Positions 50,422 through 61,570 of a stretch of 64,000 nt of DNA are shown piece by piece. Where the stretch lies: positions 343,176 through 407,175 of the forward strand of contig CALYLW010001091.1 in the NCBI GenBank assembly GCA_944989445.1, read 5' to 3'. A program made the position numbers and the translations under genes. This DNA comes from Ampullaceana balthica. Taxonomy: Eukaryota > Mollusca > Gastropoda > Lymnaeidae. Each line of letters opens with the position of its first letter. The stretch's first letter is position 1. Under the pieces are notes generated by a model, which had not been told where the DNA came from, ran no database searches, and was given only the letters and a program-made list of their open reading frames with translations.

Positions 50422-50718
50422 TGTCAGGGAAATATTATAGGTAATGGGGTTTCCTGATGTGTATGTGTTTGTACGAGTCTGTGGTGCAGTGCGGAATAGT
50501 GCGCATGGTATGGAATACCATGACGTAGCATGAGAAGATGTGACGCGTGATAGTGAACGTGACGTAGGGACGGCTGAGAGTTGATAGTCAGTTAGAGATT
50601 TGCTGTTGTTGCGTGCGGAAGGACCTTGTTGGACGTAAATAAAACTTATGTATGTTATAATGGTGTTGGAGTTACTTTGAGTTATAGCCTGTCCTTGTAC
50701 CCAGACAACGACGTAACA
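50422..50718 (+). mobile_element. Solo LTR, 297 bp, inserted in module F
   Basis: It starts TGTCAGGGAAATATTATAGG and ends CAACGACGTAACA, giving TGT and ACA termini. An AATAAAA polyadenylation signal at about 50638 sets the plus orientation. The flanks are GAGTG (50417-50421) and TAGTG (50719-50723), four of five matching. The uninterrupted module F at 37455-37459 reads GAGTG followed by CTGTAC, matching the sequence resumed at 50724 (CTATAA), so that copy is the empty site. The minus-strand frame of 114 codons over this LTR is not a gene. Confidence 0.87.
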
Positions 50719-51574
50719 TAGTGCTATAAAAATGAAACAGTTAATGACATTCAAAAAATATATTCAAAAAAGATACAACAATTCTTTACCACATGAATTA
50801 GAGTAAATATTAACAGCTTAAGACGGAATTAGGAATTATATGATTTTAAGTATATTTATTGAAGGGGTGGGGGAGGAGTATTCCTAACTGGTGTAACTGA
50901 AGGACACTATGTAAACACTATCGTCCATTTATTGTAGGTCATGGTTGACCTGTCAAAAATTTTTTACATTTTGCATATGTTGCCGTTGGGTGTGGAAATC
51001 TAAATTCTTTCTGTATATAAATAAATTAGATTGTTAAAAACACATTGTTTTAGATTTTTAAAAATAAAATAAAATATATATGTCAATTTTACAAAATTTG
51101 ACTTGCATTTTTAATTTCATGATTTAATTGTCTATTTTATACAAAGTGATGACAAATAAAAAAATATTTTTAACACTAAATAAATAAATAATTGAAAAAA
51201 TAAGATTAAAACACTTACGCAATGACTTCTTTTTTAAAGTAATCGGGCTATGACTGTTGTTAAAACAAGAGATTATCAACATCTACCTGACACACACACA
51301 CACACACACACACACAACGCAAACAGTGATGAGGTTACTTCAGTAACGACATTCTTTGGAGATTTCGAATCACCCCCACATGTACACCTTATTATAAAGA
51401 TACCTGGTCACTTTCCTATCACATACACATACACACAATCACACACTCAATGTTACAAACTGTACAAAGTTAGTTCAAAACAAATGGGGGCAGGGGGGCG
51501 GGGGTAGATGATTTAAAGATGATACTTGAAAATTATAAAAAATTATGTAAAATTAAGTCACATTCATTAAGAAG

Positions 51575-51910
51575 TCATCCGGAGAGAGAGAGAGACAGGG
51601 AAAGAGAGAGAGACAGGGAAAGAGAGAGAGAAGGGAAAGAGAGATAGAGTGAGAGATACAGAGAGATGGAGAGAGAAACAGAGAGTTAGACAAACAGAAA
51701 GAGAGAGAGACAAAGAGATAGAGGAAAAGAGAGATATAGAGAAAGAGACACAGAGAATGTGTATAGAGAGAGACAGAAGGAGTCATACACAAAGACAGAG
51801 AGAAAGTGTCGGTGAAAGAAAGAGAGATAAAGGGTGAGGGAAGCAGAGAGAGAAAGAAAGAGAGACATACAGACAGAGAAAAAAAATACATAAATAAAGA
51901 AAAGAGAGTA

Positions 51911-52007
<97 letters not shown>

Positions 52008-52214
52008 TGGGGGGCAGAGAGAGAAAAAAAAGAGACGGAGAGATTGTGAAAAGGGAAGAGAAAGACAGAGAGACAGAGAATAAATAGAGAGAGAGAGAGA
52101 CCGAGACAGAATAAATAGAGAGAGAGACAGAGAGACACAGAGATAGAGAGAGAATAAATAGAGAGAGACAGAGAGAGACCGAGACAGAGAGAGTGGAGAG
52201 ATTGAATGAAAGAG

Positions 52215-52254
<40 letters not shown>

Positions 52255-52255
52255 T
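51575..52255. repeat. GA tract of composite repeat copy 6
   Basis: Polypurine DNA with long pure GA runs at about 51910-52005 and 52215-52250. Confidence 0.9.
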
Positions 52256-52766
52256 AATGGTAACGGTGATATTCGTGGGACACACGGTTTCTGGCCGACG
52301 ACCAGAAAATATGGCACAGGTTGGGGGGGAGGGGGTTCAAAGGCTGACGGAGAATTATTGTTTTTAAAAAAAATATCTGGAAATAAATAAAGATAGAATT
52401 TACTCGCTCAAACAAAGGCTACTCATGTTTTGTTGTGTTGTTTTGTGTGTTGGTCTCTGAGTGAGGGCGTGGGGTGTCAATAACTTCACTTTTTGTTTTC
52501 AGTTCAATTTCATTTCATATGTGAACTAACTCCTGGGACTAAGTTGGGTGGGGTGGGGGGACACAAACAGCATCACAAATAGGGAGTTAATGTGGAGACG
52601 TGTGCACTGAGGATGTTGTTACCCGCCCCACCCCCTTTATTACTACCATCCCTTAAACATAAACTGTGATTGGCCAACACTAGCGAGGGTTAGTCATGTT
52701 TAGGGTTGTTAATTAGTTGTTTTTTTTAATTTTTTTTTAAGGCAAACTGATTATCGATTATGTAAC

Positions 52767-53690
52767 TCCGATTTTAAACAGATTCTTGAGGTCTTGGAAC
52801 TTCCTTTCAAATTTCATTGCCAAGGCATCCAACTGAGCCTTGTACTTGTCAGCCATTTCATCCGGAAATGGTTTTCTTTTCGAGCAAAGTGAAATGGCAA
52901 AACGGGTTTTCACCTACTTTCCTGGAGAATAGGGAGAGTTTTGCCGTAAAGGATTTAACAGGCACCTACTTTTGATGTGTAAACAAGCTTTTGACCTGAA
53001 GTTTGACATTCAACTTTTCTATAATTTTAATGGCATGAATTCCATTATTCATTAACAACGGTAGTAACAAAGTCACAAACAAAACCCTTCATCTCCAGGA
53101 ACATAAATATATCTTCAATGAGATCTCACAATCACCTCCATATCTTGCCCAAGCTCAGACAGCGGATACTGATGTGGTAGATAATATAATAATATTCAAA
53201 TCTTCAAACAGTGCCTTGATCTGCCTGTGGTTAAATGCCCAGGCTTAGCCAGCGGATACTGATGTGGTAGATAATATAATAATATTCAAATCTTCAAGCA
53301 GTACCTTGATCTGCCTGTGGTTAAATGCCCAGGCTTAGCCAGCGGATACTGATGTGGTAGATAATATAATAATATTCAAATCTTCAAGCAGTACCTTGAT
53401 CTGCCTGTGGTTAAATGCCCAGGCTTAGCCAACGGATACTGATGTGGTAGATAATATAATAATATTCAAATCTTCAAGCAGTGCCTTGATCTGCCTGTGG
53501 TTAAATGCCCAGGCTTAGCAAGCGGATTCTGCTGCGGTAGATAATATAATAACATTCAAATCTTCAAGAAGTGCCTTGAAGTGCCTGTGGTAATATGCCC
53601 TGGTTGTGACAGTTTATCATACTGACAACTGCTTGACCTTCAACACAGCTTTACAAATACTTTGCCGATGAAATACACAGAGGAGAGGTA
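52767..53690 (-). pseudogene. hAT transposase relic (ZBED/GTF2IRD2-like), C-terminal half, with internal minisatellite
   Basis: Read on the minus strand from 53690 downward, in shifting frames. CVFHRQSICKAVLK (53679 and below) corresponds to the family's C-x-x-H-x-Q-x-L-C region. HFKALLEDLN (near 53580) corresponds to the NHRQFKALLE region. DLIEDIFMFLEMKG (near 53126) corresponds to the ELRxEIxxFLEMKG region. IIEKLNVKLQ (near 53010), FTAKLSLFSRKVGENPFCHF (near 52955) and DKYKAQLDALAMKFERKFQD (near 52845) follow in the family order. A 90-bp segment that includes the FKALLED region is repeated five times. Stops and frameshifts are numerous. I recognise the family from motif order, not from an alignment. 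Confidence 0.75.
53151..53610 (-). repeat. 90-bp tandem array, about 5 units, inside hAT transposase sequence
   Basis: AGCGGATACTGATGTGGTAG recurs at 53161, 53251, 53341, 53431 (AACGG) and 53521 (diverged), an exact 90-bp period. On the minus strand each internal unit reads NHRQIKVLLEDLNIIIL, then a TAA. The 53521 unit, at the 5' side of the gene, is the most divergent and reads HRHFKALLEDLNVIIL. Confidence 0.95.
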
Positions 53691-54080
53691 AGAGTGTATG
53701 GTCAGGATGTTCTAGGTGAGATAAGAGTGTATGGTCAGGATGTTCTAGGTGAGATAAGAGTGTATGGTCAGGATGTTCTAGGCGAGATAAGAGTGTATGG
53801 TCAGGATGTTCTAGGTGAGATAAGAGTGTATGGTCAGGATGTTCTAGGTGAGATAAGAGTGTATGGTCAGGATGTTCTAGGTGAGATAAGAGTGTATGGT
53901 CAAGATGTTCTAGGTGAGATAAGAGTGTATGGTCAGGATGTTCTAGGCGAGATAAGAGTGTATGGTCAGGATGTTCTAGATGAGTTAAGAGTGTATGGTC
54001 AGGATGTTCTAGGTGAGTTAAGAGTGTATGGTCAGGATGTTCTAGGTGAGATAAGAGTGTATGGTCAGGATGTTCTAGGA
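53688..54080 (-). repeat. 33-bp tandem array, 12 units, adjoining hAT transposase sequence
   Basis: The plus unit is GTGTATGGTCAGGATGTTCT plus AGGTGAGATAAGA, nearly invariant. It is open in both directions (VYGQDVLGEIR on plus, HPDHTLLSHLE on minus). The minus frame runs directly into CVFHRQSICKAVLK of the transposase relic, so the array sits in or at the edge of that gene. Confidence 0.95.
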
Positions 54081-54149
54081 TGTGGTTATTATAATAAGAA
54101 TGTTTTTTCAAATTATTATATGTATTTTATTATCTCTATGTAAAGTGAG

Positions 54150-54975
54150 TTTTTGTCAAAGGTATCTGAGTGTGTGTATGTGTATGTGATAGGAGAGTGA
54201 CAATGTATCTTTATAATAAGGTGTACAGTTTGTGTCAATAGGTGTCTGAGTGTGTGTATGTGATAGGAGGGTGACAATGTATCTTTATAATAAGGTGTAC
54301 AGTTTGTGTCAATAGGTGTCTGAGTGTGTGTATGTGATAGGAGGGTGACAATGTATCTTTATAATAAGGTGTACAGTTTGTGTCAATAGGTGTCTGAGTG
54401 TGTGTATGTGTATGTGATAGGAGAGTGACAATGTATCTTTATAATAAGGTGTACAGTTTGTGTCAATAGGTGTCTGAGTGTGTATGTGATAGGAGGGTGA
54501 CAATGTATCTTTATAATAAGGTGTACAGTTTGTGTCAATAGGTGTCTGAGTGTGTGTATGTGATAGGAGGGTGACAATGTATCTTTATAATAAGGTGTAC
54601 AGTTTGTGTCAATAGGTGTCTGAGTGTGTGTATGTGATAGGAGAGTGACAATGTATCTTTATAATAAGGTGTACAGTTTGTGTCAATAGGTGTCTGAGTG
54701 TGTGTATGTGATAGGAGGCTGACAATGTATCTTTATAATAAGGTGTACAGTTTGTGTCAATAGGTGTCTGAGTGTGTGTATGTTATAGGAGAGTGACAAT
54801 GTACCTTTATAATAAGGTGTACAGTTTGTGTCAATAGGTGTCTGAGTGTATGTATGTGATAGGAGAGTGACAATGTATCTTTATAATAAGGTGTACAGTT
54901 TGTGTCAATAGGTGTCTGAGTGTGTGTATGTTATAGGAGAGTGACAATGTACCTTTATAATAAAGTGTACAGCGG
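54150..54975 (-). repeat. 74-bp tandem array, about 11 units, inverted and in a different register of module M-B
   Basis: CAATGTATCTTTATAATAAG recurs every 74 bp (54201, 54275, 54349 and on), with a few 80-bp units that have an extra TATGTG. On the minus strand the unit is CACCTTATTATAAAGATACA, then CTCTCCTATCACATACACAC, then a CAGACACC and ACACAAACTGTAC part. It therefore includes the end of module M as well as B, unlike the 70-bp array. Confidence 0.95.
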
Positions 54976-55440
54976 GGCACTAATTTTCCGAAGAACGTTA
55001 TTACTGAAGTAACGTCATCACTTTGGGTGTGTTTGTGTTCGTGCGTGTGTGTGCGTGTGTGTTTGTGTGTGTGTGTGTGTGTGCGTGTGTGTGTGTGCGT
55101 GTGTCAAGTAGATTTTGATAATCTCTTGTTTTAAGCTCAGTCCCAGCCAGTTAACTACATGACAAATCAAGTTATTGTATAAAGGGAGTTTTTTTTTAAA
55201 ATTAGATTTTTTTTAGTGTCAAAAATATTAGTTAAATTTATTTGTCCTTACTTTGTATTAAATATACACCTAAATTATACCGTATAATTTTAACACAATT
55301 CAAAGTATTGATAACTGAAATATATAATATTTATTATTCAAAAAGGTCAAAAACAGTGTATCTTTAAAAATCTGACATATACAAAGAAAATTTTGTCATC
55401 GTCATTCGTCGCAGTTGTACTACATTATTTAACATTTTAA
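54976..55440 (-). mobile_element. Composite repeat copy 7, inverted module M and A tail
   Basis: GTTATTACTGAAGTAACGTC, a GT tract (55025-55105), and TTTTGATAATCTCTTGTTTT are module M in reverse. An AT-rich tail ends near 55370. It continues the inverted 74-bp array. Confidence 0.75.
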
Positions 55441-55914
55441 TTTTATCAATAAATAAGCATATTTACTATCCGTCTGCCCTTGTTTACATTACATTCACGT
55501 GCCGAGTTCACACCATCCCCGATCACAGAAACCGTGTTTAACATCAATGGGAGATCAGTCATTTCCAGTCGGTAAATGTTTGTCGGGCAATGCGTATTAT
55601 ATTTGAAAATAATCAATACTTCAAAACTCACCATAGCATACACAAGCATAGAAAATAAATTTAAAATGTTTTTAATTTAAAATAAGTACTATGATGTAAT
55701 ATGACTAAAAACGTGGGCGGGCGCTTTTTAGGCGTTTGGCTAAAATGATTAGGGTTTACAAATGACGAGTAAGAAAGTGAGTGAATTGAATAAGTTAAGC
55801 CTGGTCATGTCGGCGAAAATTGTGCAAACGTTTTGAACGGGTAACCCGGGAAACCCGTTCGAAAATTGGACGGGTACGCGGGGAGCTTTTTAACAATATT
55901 GACAACCCTTGGCG
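55441..55914. other. Region without a gene; near-palindrome at 55845-55865
   Basis: AACGGGTAACCCGGGAAACC, followed by CGTT, is a near-perfect palindrome and is echoed by GACGGGTACGCGGG. GTGGGCGGGCGCTTTTTAGG (55714) resembles 17518 (GTTGGGCGGGCGCTTATGAG), so it marks another dispersed repeat. Confidence 0.4.
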
Positions 55915-56003
55915 GGGGTAGGTAATTTAAAGATAATTCATTGTGGAATTATGCCACATTCATTATAAAGTAATCCGGAGCGAGAGAAACAGAGAGAGAA
56001 ACA

Positions 56004-56049
<46 letters not shown>

Positions 56050-59000
56050 CAGAAAAAGAGATAAAGAGATAGATGTTTAGAAAGAGACACAGAGAGATAA
56101 ACATATATATAGACAGAGACGAAGGGAGCGAGAGACGAAGACAGAGAGAAAGAGCATAAGTAGGGAGAGAGAAAGAGAGAGAAAGAAAGAGAGACAGAGA
56201 GTGACAGAAAAAGAGAGAGTTGGTGAGGCAGTGAGAGAGGAAGAGACAGATTAAGAGAGAGACAGAGAGAGAGATAGAGGGGGCCAATGTAAGAGATAGA
56301 GACAGAGAGAGATGGAGAGATGGTAATAATTAAGGTAATAGTCGTGGGACACACGAAAACAAATGATAACGCGGTTTGGTTAGCCACCAAAGAATTATTC
56401 TTTAAAAAAAATTCCGGAAACAAAGAAAAGTAGAATTTACTCGCTCACACTAAAGTTACACACGTTTTGTTGTGTTGTTTTCTTTATTGGTCTCTGAGGT
56501 AGGGCGTGGGATATAAAAAGATTGATTAAAGTTCAATGTCATACTATATGTGGACTAATTCTCGAAAGTAACAGGGTGGGGGTGGGTTTGGGAGACTGCA
56601 CTTCGTTTCTCACCAGCACATGACACACGGGTGATGTTTCTCACCAGCACATGACACACGGGTGATGTTTCTCACCAGCACATGACACACGGGTGATGTT
56701 TCTCACCAGCACATGACACACGGGTGATGTTTCTCACCAGCACATGACACACGGGTGATGTTTCTCACCAGCACATGATACACGGGTGATGTTTCTCACC
56801 AGCACATGACACACGGGTGATGTTTCTCACCAGCACATGACACACGGGTGATGTTTCTCACCAGTACATGACACAGAGGGTAATGTTTCTCACCAGCACA
56901 TGACACACGGGTGATGTTTCTCACCAGTACATGACACACGGGTGATGTTTCTCACCAGTACATGACACAGAGGGTAATGTTTCTCACCAGCACATGACAC
57001 ACGGGTGATGTTTCTCATCAGCACATGACACAGAGGGTAATGTTTCTCACCAGCACATGACACACGGGTGATGTTTCTCACCAGTACATGACACACGGGT
57101 GATGTTTCTCACCAGCACATGACACACGGTGGTTGTTTCTCACCAGCACATGAAACACAGGTGATGTTTCTCAACAGCACATGAAACACAGGTGATCTTT
57201 CTCACCAGCACATGACACACGAGTGATGATTCTCACCAGCACATGACACATGGATGATGTTTCTCACCAGGTTATGACACATGGGTGAATTTATCTCACC
57301 AGGACATGACACACGGGTGATGTTACTCACCAGCACATGACACACGGTTGATGTTTCTCACCAGCACATGACACACGGGTGATGTTTCTCACCAGCACAT
57401 GACACACGGGTGATGTTTCTCACCAGGTTATGACACATGGGTGAATTATCTCACCAGGACATAACACAAGGGTGATGTTACTCACCAGCACATGACACAC
57501 GGTGGTTGTTTCTCACCAGCACATGACACACGGGTGATGTTTCTCACCAGCACATGACACACGGGTGATGTTTCTCACCAGCACATGACACACGGGTGAT
57601 GTTTCTCACCAGCACATGACACACGGGTGATGTTTCTCACCAGCACATGACACACGGGTGATGTTTCTCACCAGCACATGACACACGGGTGATGTTTCTC
57701 ACCAGCACATGACACACGGGTGATGTTTCTCACCAGCACATGACACACGGTTGATGTTTCTCACCAGCACATGACACACGGGTGATGTTTCTCACCAGCA
57801 CATGACACACGGGTGATGTTTCTCACCAGGTTATGACACATGGGTGAATTATCTCACCAGGACATAACACAAGGGTGATGTTACTCACCAGCACATGACA
57901 CACGGTGGTTGTTTCTCACCAGTTTAAAACACATGGGTGAATTATCTCACCAGGACATAACACAAGGGTGATGTTACTCACCAGCACATGACACACGGTG
58001 GTTGTTTCTCACCAGCACATGACACACGGGTGATGTTTCTCACCAGCACATGACACACGGGTGATGTTTCTCACCAGCACATGACACACGGTCGATGTTT
58101 CTCACCAGCACATGACACACGGGTGATGTTTCTCACCAGCACATGACACACGGGTGATGTTTCTCACCAGCACATGACACACGGGTGATGTTTCTCACCA
58201 GCACATGACACACGGGTGATGTTTCTCACCAGCACATGACACACGGGTGATGTTTCTCACCAGCACATGACACACGGGTGATGTTTCTCACCAGCACATG
58301 ACACACGGGTGATGTTTCTCACCAGCACATGACACACGGGTGATGTTTCTCACCAGCACATGACACACGGGTGATGTTTCTCACCAGCACATGACACACG
58401 GGTGATGTTTCTCACCAGCACATGACACACGGGTGATGTTTCTCACCAGCACATGACACACGGGTGATGTTTCTCACCAGCACATGACACACGGGTGATG
58501 TTTCTCACCAGCACATGACACACGGGTGATGTTTCTCACCAGCACATGACACACGGGTGATGTTTCTCACCAGCACATGACACACGGGTGATGTTTCTCA
58601 CCAGCACATGACACACGGGTGATGTTTCTCACCAGCACATGACACACGGGTGATGTTTCTCACCAGCACATGACACACGGGTGATGTTTCTCACCAGCAC
58701 ATGACACACGGGTGATGTTTCTCACCAGCACATGACACACGGGTGATGTTTCTCACCAGCACATGACACACGGGTGATGTTTCTCACCAGCACATGACAC
58801 ACGGGTGATGTTTCTCACCAGCACATGACACACAGGTGATGTTTCTCACCAGCACATGACACACGGGTGATGTTTCTCACCAGCACATGACACACGGGTG
58901 ATGTTTCTCACCAGCACATGACACACGGGTGATGTTTCTCACCAGCACATGACACACGGGTGATGTTTCTCACCAGCACATGACACACGGGTGATGTTTC

Positions 59001-60382
59001 TCACCAGCACATGACACACGGGTGATGTTTCTCACCAGCACATGACACACGGGTGATGTTTCTCACCAGCACATGACACACGGGTGATGTTTCTCACCAG
59101 CACATGACACACGGGTGATGTTTCTCACCAGCACATGACACACGGGTGATGTTTCTCACCAGCACATGACACACGGGTGATGTTTCTCACCAGCACATGA
59201 CACACGGGTGATGTTTCTCACCAGCACATGACACACGGGTGATGTTTCTCACCAGCACATAACACACGGGTGATGTGCGATGTCCAGCAATCCTTCTTCG
59301 CCTATTACGGTATAGGGTCAATGTTCTCTCTAAAGTTCGTTGTTCCGTGTTCAAAGTAAAAGGACGTGTCTGCAACCATTTTGTGTTCCATATTTTACAA
59401 ATTTTGCTGCACGGAATTTCTAAACTGATGCGCGACATCGGTCAGATATCAGCGCGGCCGAGCAGCTAAAGGTGGAGATAGGTACAGAGCATATTGCAGG
59501 TGGATCCTGGTGTCAACTTTGTCTTCGTGAACGATAAGCCCTTGGACCAGTTTTTAAGTTCAACAAACAACGAGCTGGATTTCTGAAATATAGAGGGCCT
59601 CTATCTGGTCTTATTTTAAATTAAATTTGTAGCCTAGTTCCTCAATACACGTGGTCAAAGTGTTATAAAGTTAATCCGTACTTATGACGCATCGTAACCC
59701 GATTTTCAGTGTAAGTCGGAACATTAATAAAAAAAAACTATAAAGGAATGTACGGCGACATTAACAGCTTAAGACCGACTGACACATAACATTATCTAAT
59801 GTATTTTTTAAAGGGCGCGTACGTAATCGCGAAACTGCGTAAGTCGGGACTGGCGTAACACTCCCTGTAATTACTTACATCTATCTATGGTAGGCCAATA
59901 GTAGACCTGACAACAAGTTTATACAAACGCAGAATGTTACGATGTACATGTTGAAAATGAATTCTCTGTTTATAAATATAACAATGTTATTTTAAACACT
60001 CTGTTTTAGTAAATTTTGAATAAGATAAAATATATATTTCAATCACTAATAATTCGGCCGTAATTTTTAATTACTTAACTAAAGTGTGTATTGAAAAAAA
60101 ATGAGGACAATTAAACAAAACAATATTTTACCACAAAAAAAAACATTATTGAAAAAATCAGACTCCAATTATACAACGACTTGCTTCATAATGCAGGAGT
60201 TAAATGGCTATGACTGTTGTTAAAACAAGAGATTATAAACACCCCGCTCGCCCCCACACACAAACGCGCACACAAGCAAACGGTGATCAGAATTTTTCAG
60301 TAATAAAATTCTTTGGAGAATTCGTAATCTTCTTGCACAACTTATTATAAATTCACCTGGTGACACAAACTGTGCAAAGTTA
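55915..60382 (+). mobile_element. Composite repeat copy 8 (C-D-E-F-A-M-B0)
   Basis: C leader TAGGTAATTTAAAGATAATT and GA tract 55978-56320. Trailer and spacer run to about 56460. One degenerate D unit lies at 56485-56530. E is expanded to 2.7 kb (56605-59275). F runs 59276-59720, then A at about 59890-59915 (GCCAATAGTAGACCTGACAA), M at about 60200-60345, and a repeat-less B (CTGGTGACACAAACTGTGCA). It ends at a TIR element inserted at 60383. Confidence 0.85.
56605..59275. repeat. 31-bp minisatellite, about 86 units (module E, most expanded)
   Basis: The unit is GTGATGTTTCTCACCAGCAC plus ATGACACACGG. The right two thirds (about 58090-59250) is almost perfectly uniform. The left third has variant blocks, notably GGTTATGACACATGGGTGAA with GGACATAACACAAGGGTGAT at about 57260-57300, 57420-57480, 57830-57880 and 57920-57970, evidence of local segmental duplication. 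Confidence 0.98.
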
Positions 60383-61063
60383 CCGTATATACTCCTTCGC
60401 AAGCTGACCTTTTTTGGACAAAATCTAGGGGGGAAAGTTGGGGGGTAAATCCACATCGCCTTTCAGATCTTCATACATACAATTTCTAACAGTACTTGGA
60501 ACAAGAGCTAAAAGTTGGGGGGTAAATCCAAATCCAGTACTTGGCACAAGAGCTATGAGTGTGGGGATCTCCTGGTTAACCAAGAGAACCGCATATCTAG
60601 GTCAGCAATGATGTGCTCCAGAAATGGATTAATTAAGGCCCTTTTCTACATTCTACAAGATTCGGCTGCTTTACCAGAAGCTATAATATATCATTAAACA
60701 TCTGCACTTACCTTATTTAATCATTTTATTTATTTTTGTGAATGTTTTAATAAATTGATTTACAAATTTTGTTTTCAACAAGGAATTGTAGTGTACGCGC
60801 CTTCGCCACTGTTTACCAAAATAATTTTTTTTAAAATACCGGTAACTCTTACTTAACAAAGAGCACAAAGACAAAGTAAACAATCATAATGACCGATTAA
60901 GAATTTAGTTTTTAAAAATTATGTACCATTTTGTTTACGCTGTCCTATTGTTTTTCGGGGGGTCGGCTTGCGAGCGGGTTACACAATTTTTATGCTTTTC
61001 GCTTCCAGAAAAAGGGAGGGGGGTCGGCTTATGATCGAAAGGCTATAGAATGAGTATATACGG
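60383..61063. mobile_element. TIR transposon, 681 bp, with TA target duplication
   Basis: CCGTATATACTC at the left and GAGTATATACGG at the right are exact inverted ends, with TA on both sides. The sub-terminal parts also correspond (AAGCTGACC versus GGTCGGCTT). Inside, AAGTTGGGGGGTAAATCC and CAGTACTTGG with ACAAGAGCTA are each present twice (60430-60560). The 60-codon frame at 60515 has no recognised motif. The superfamily is not assigned. Confidence 0.7.
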
Positions 61064-61070
61064 TAATCAA

Positions 61071-61570
61071 TATTTTTAGTTATGTCTCAAATATAAAGGA
61101 ATTTAGTAAAAAAAACTGTGGCTTTTACAGGGTATTTTTTATTTTTGAAAAGTAGAAATTATTTTTCATATTATTTGCACATATTTACTATTGTTTTACT
61201 CTAACATCGTTTATCTACTTTCTTAAAGAAAAATCCAAAATTATGGCTATTGATGAAATCAAAAACCTAGAAAAGGTACAAAACAACACTTAGATCTGGG
61301 TTGAAAAGCCTAGCTCTGGCAGCACTGATCTGGTCCCATCGCAACTGTAACATAGAACCTTATCATGTACTTACTTCTATGTTTATGGTAGGCCATCGTT
61401 AGACCTGTCAAAAAATAGTTACAAATTTTATGAAATATGCAGGTTAAGAGAGACAATTCTCTCAAAATATAAAATTCTTAAATCGTTACAAAAATTATGT
61501 TTTAAACTATTTTGAATAAGATAAAGTATGTATGTTAGAAATCATAATTTTTGCTTGAAATTTTTAGGCA
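61071..61570 (+). mobile_element. Inverted end of the 17.6-20.3 kb family, then composite repeat copy 9 (U-A)
   Basis: TTAGTTATGTCTCAAATATA with AAGGAATTTAGT (61078-61110) is the reverse of the unit start at 17601. From about 61136 the sequence matches module U (AATTATGGCTATTGATGAAA, CTCTGGCAGCACTGATC). A follows at 61384-61415 (GTAGGCCATCGTTAGACCTG). The AT-rich A tail is cut at TTTTTAGGCACTC, where the 28-bp array starts. Confidence 0.7.

Larger units (their letters stand above)
49325..52560 (+). mobile_element. Composite repeat copy 6 (E-F-A-M-B-C-D)
   Basis: E is about 18 degenerate 31-bp units (49325-49900). F runs from 49901 and is interrupted by a solo LTR at 50422. A is near 50930-50960 (GGTTGACCTGTCAAAAA). 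M spans about 51240-51370 with a pure CA tract at 51291-51316. B is one unit (51400-51475). C has its GA tract at 51575-52255 and trailer GGTGATATTCGTGGGACACA. D is one unit (52447-52500). It ends near 52560, after CTCCTGGGACTAAG, before any E unit. Confidence 0.85.

Noticed and set aside
50410..50754. 114-residue minus-strand frame
   Set aside because: It lies antisense across the 297-bp solo LTR and its flanks.
53694..54143. VYGQDVLGEIR repeat protein on the plus strand
   Set aside because: Antisense shadow of the 33-bp array; the opposite strand joins the transposase relic.
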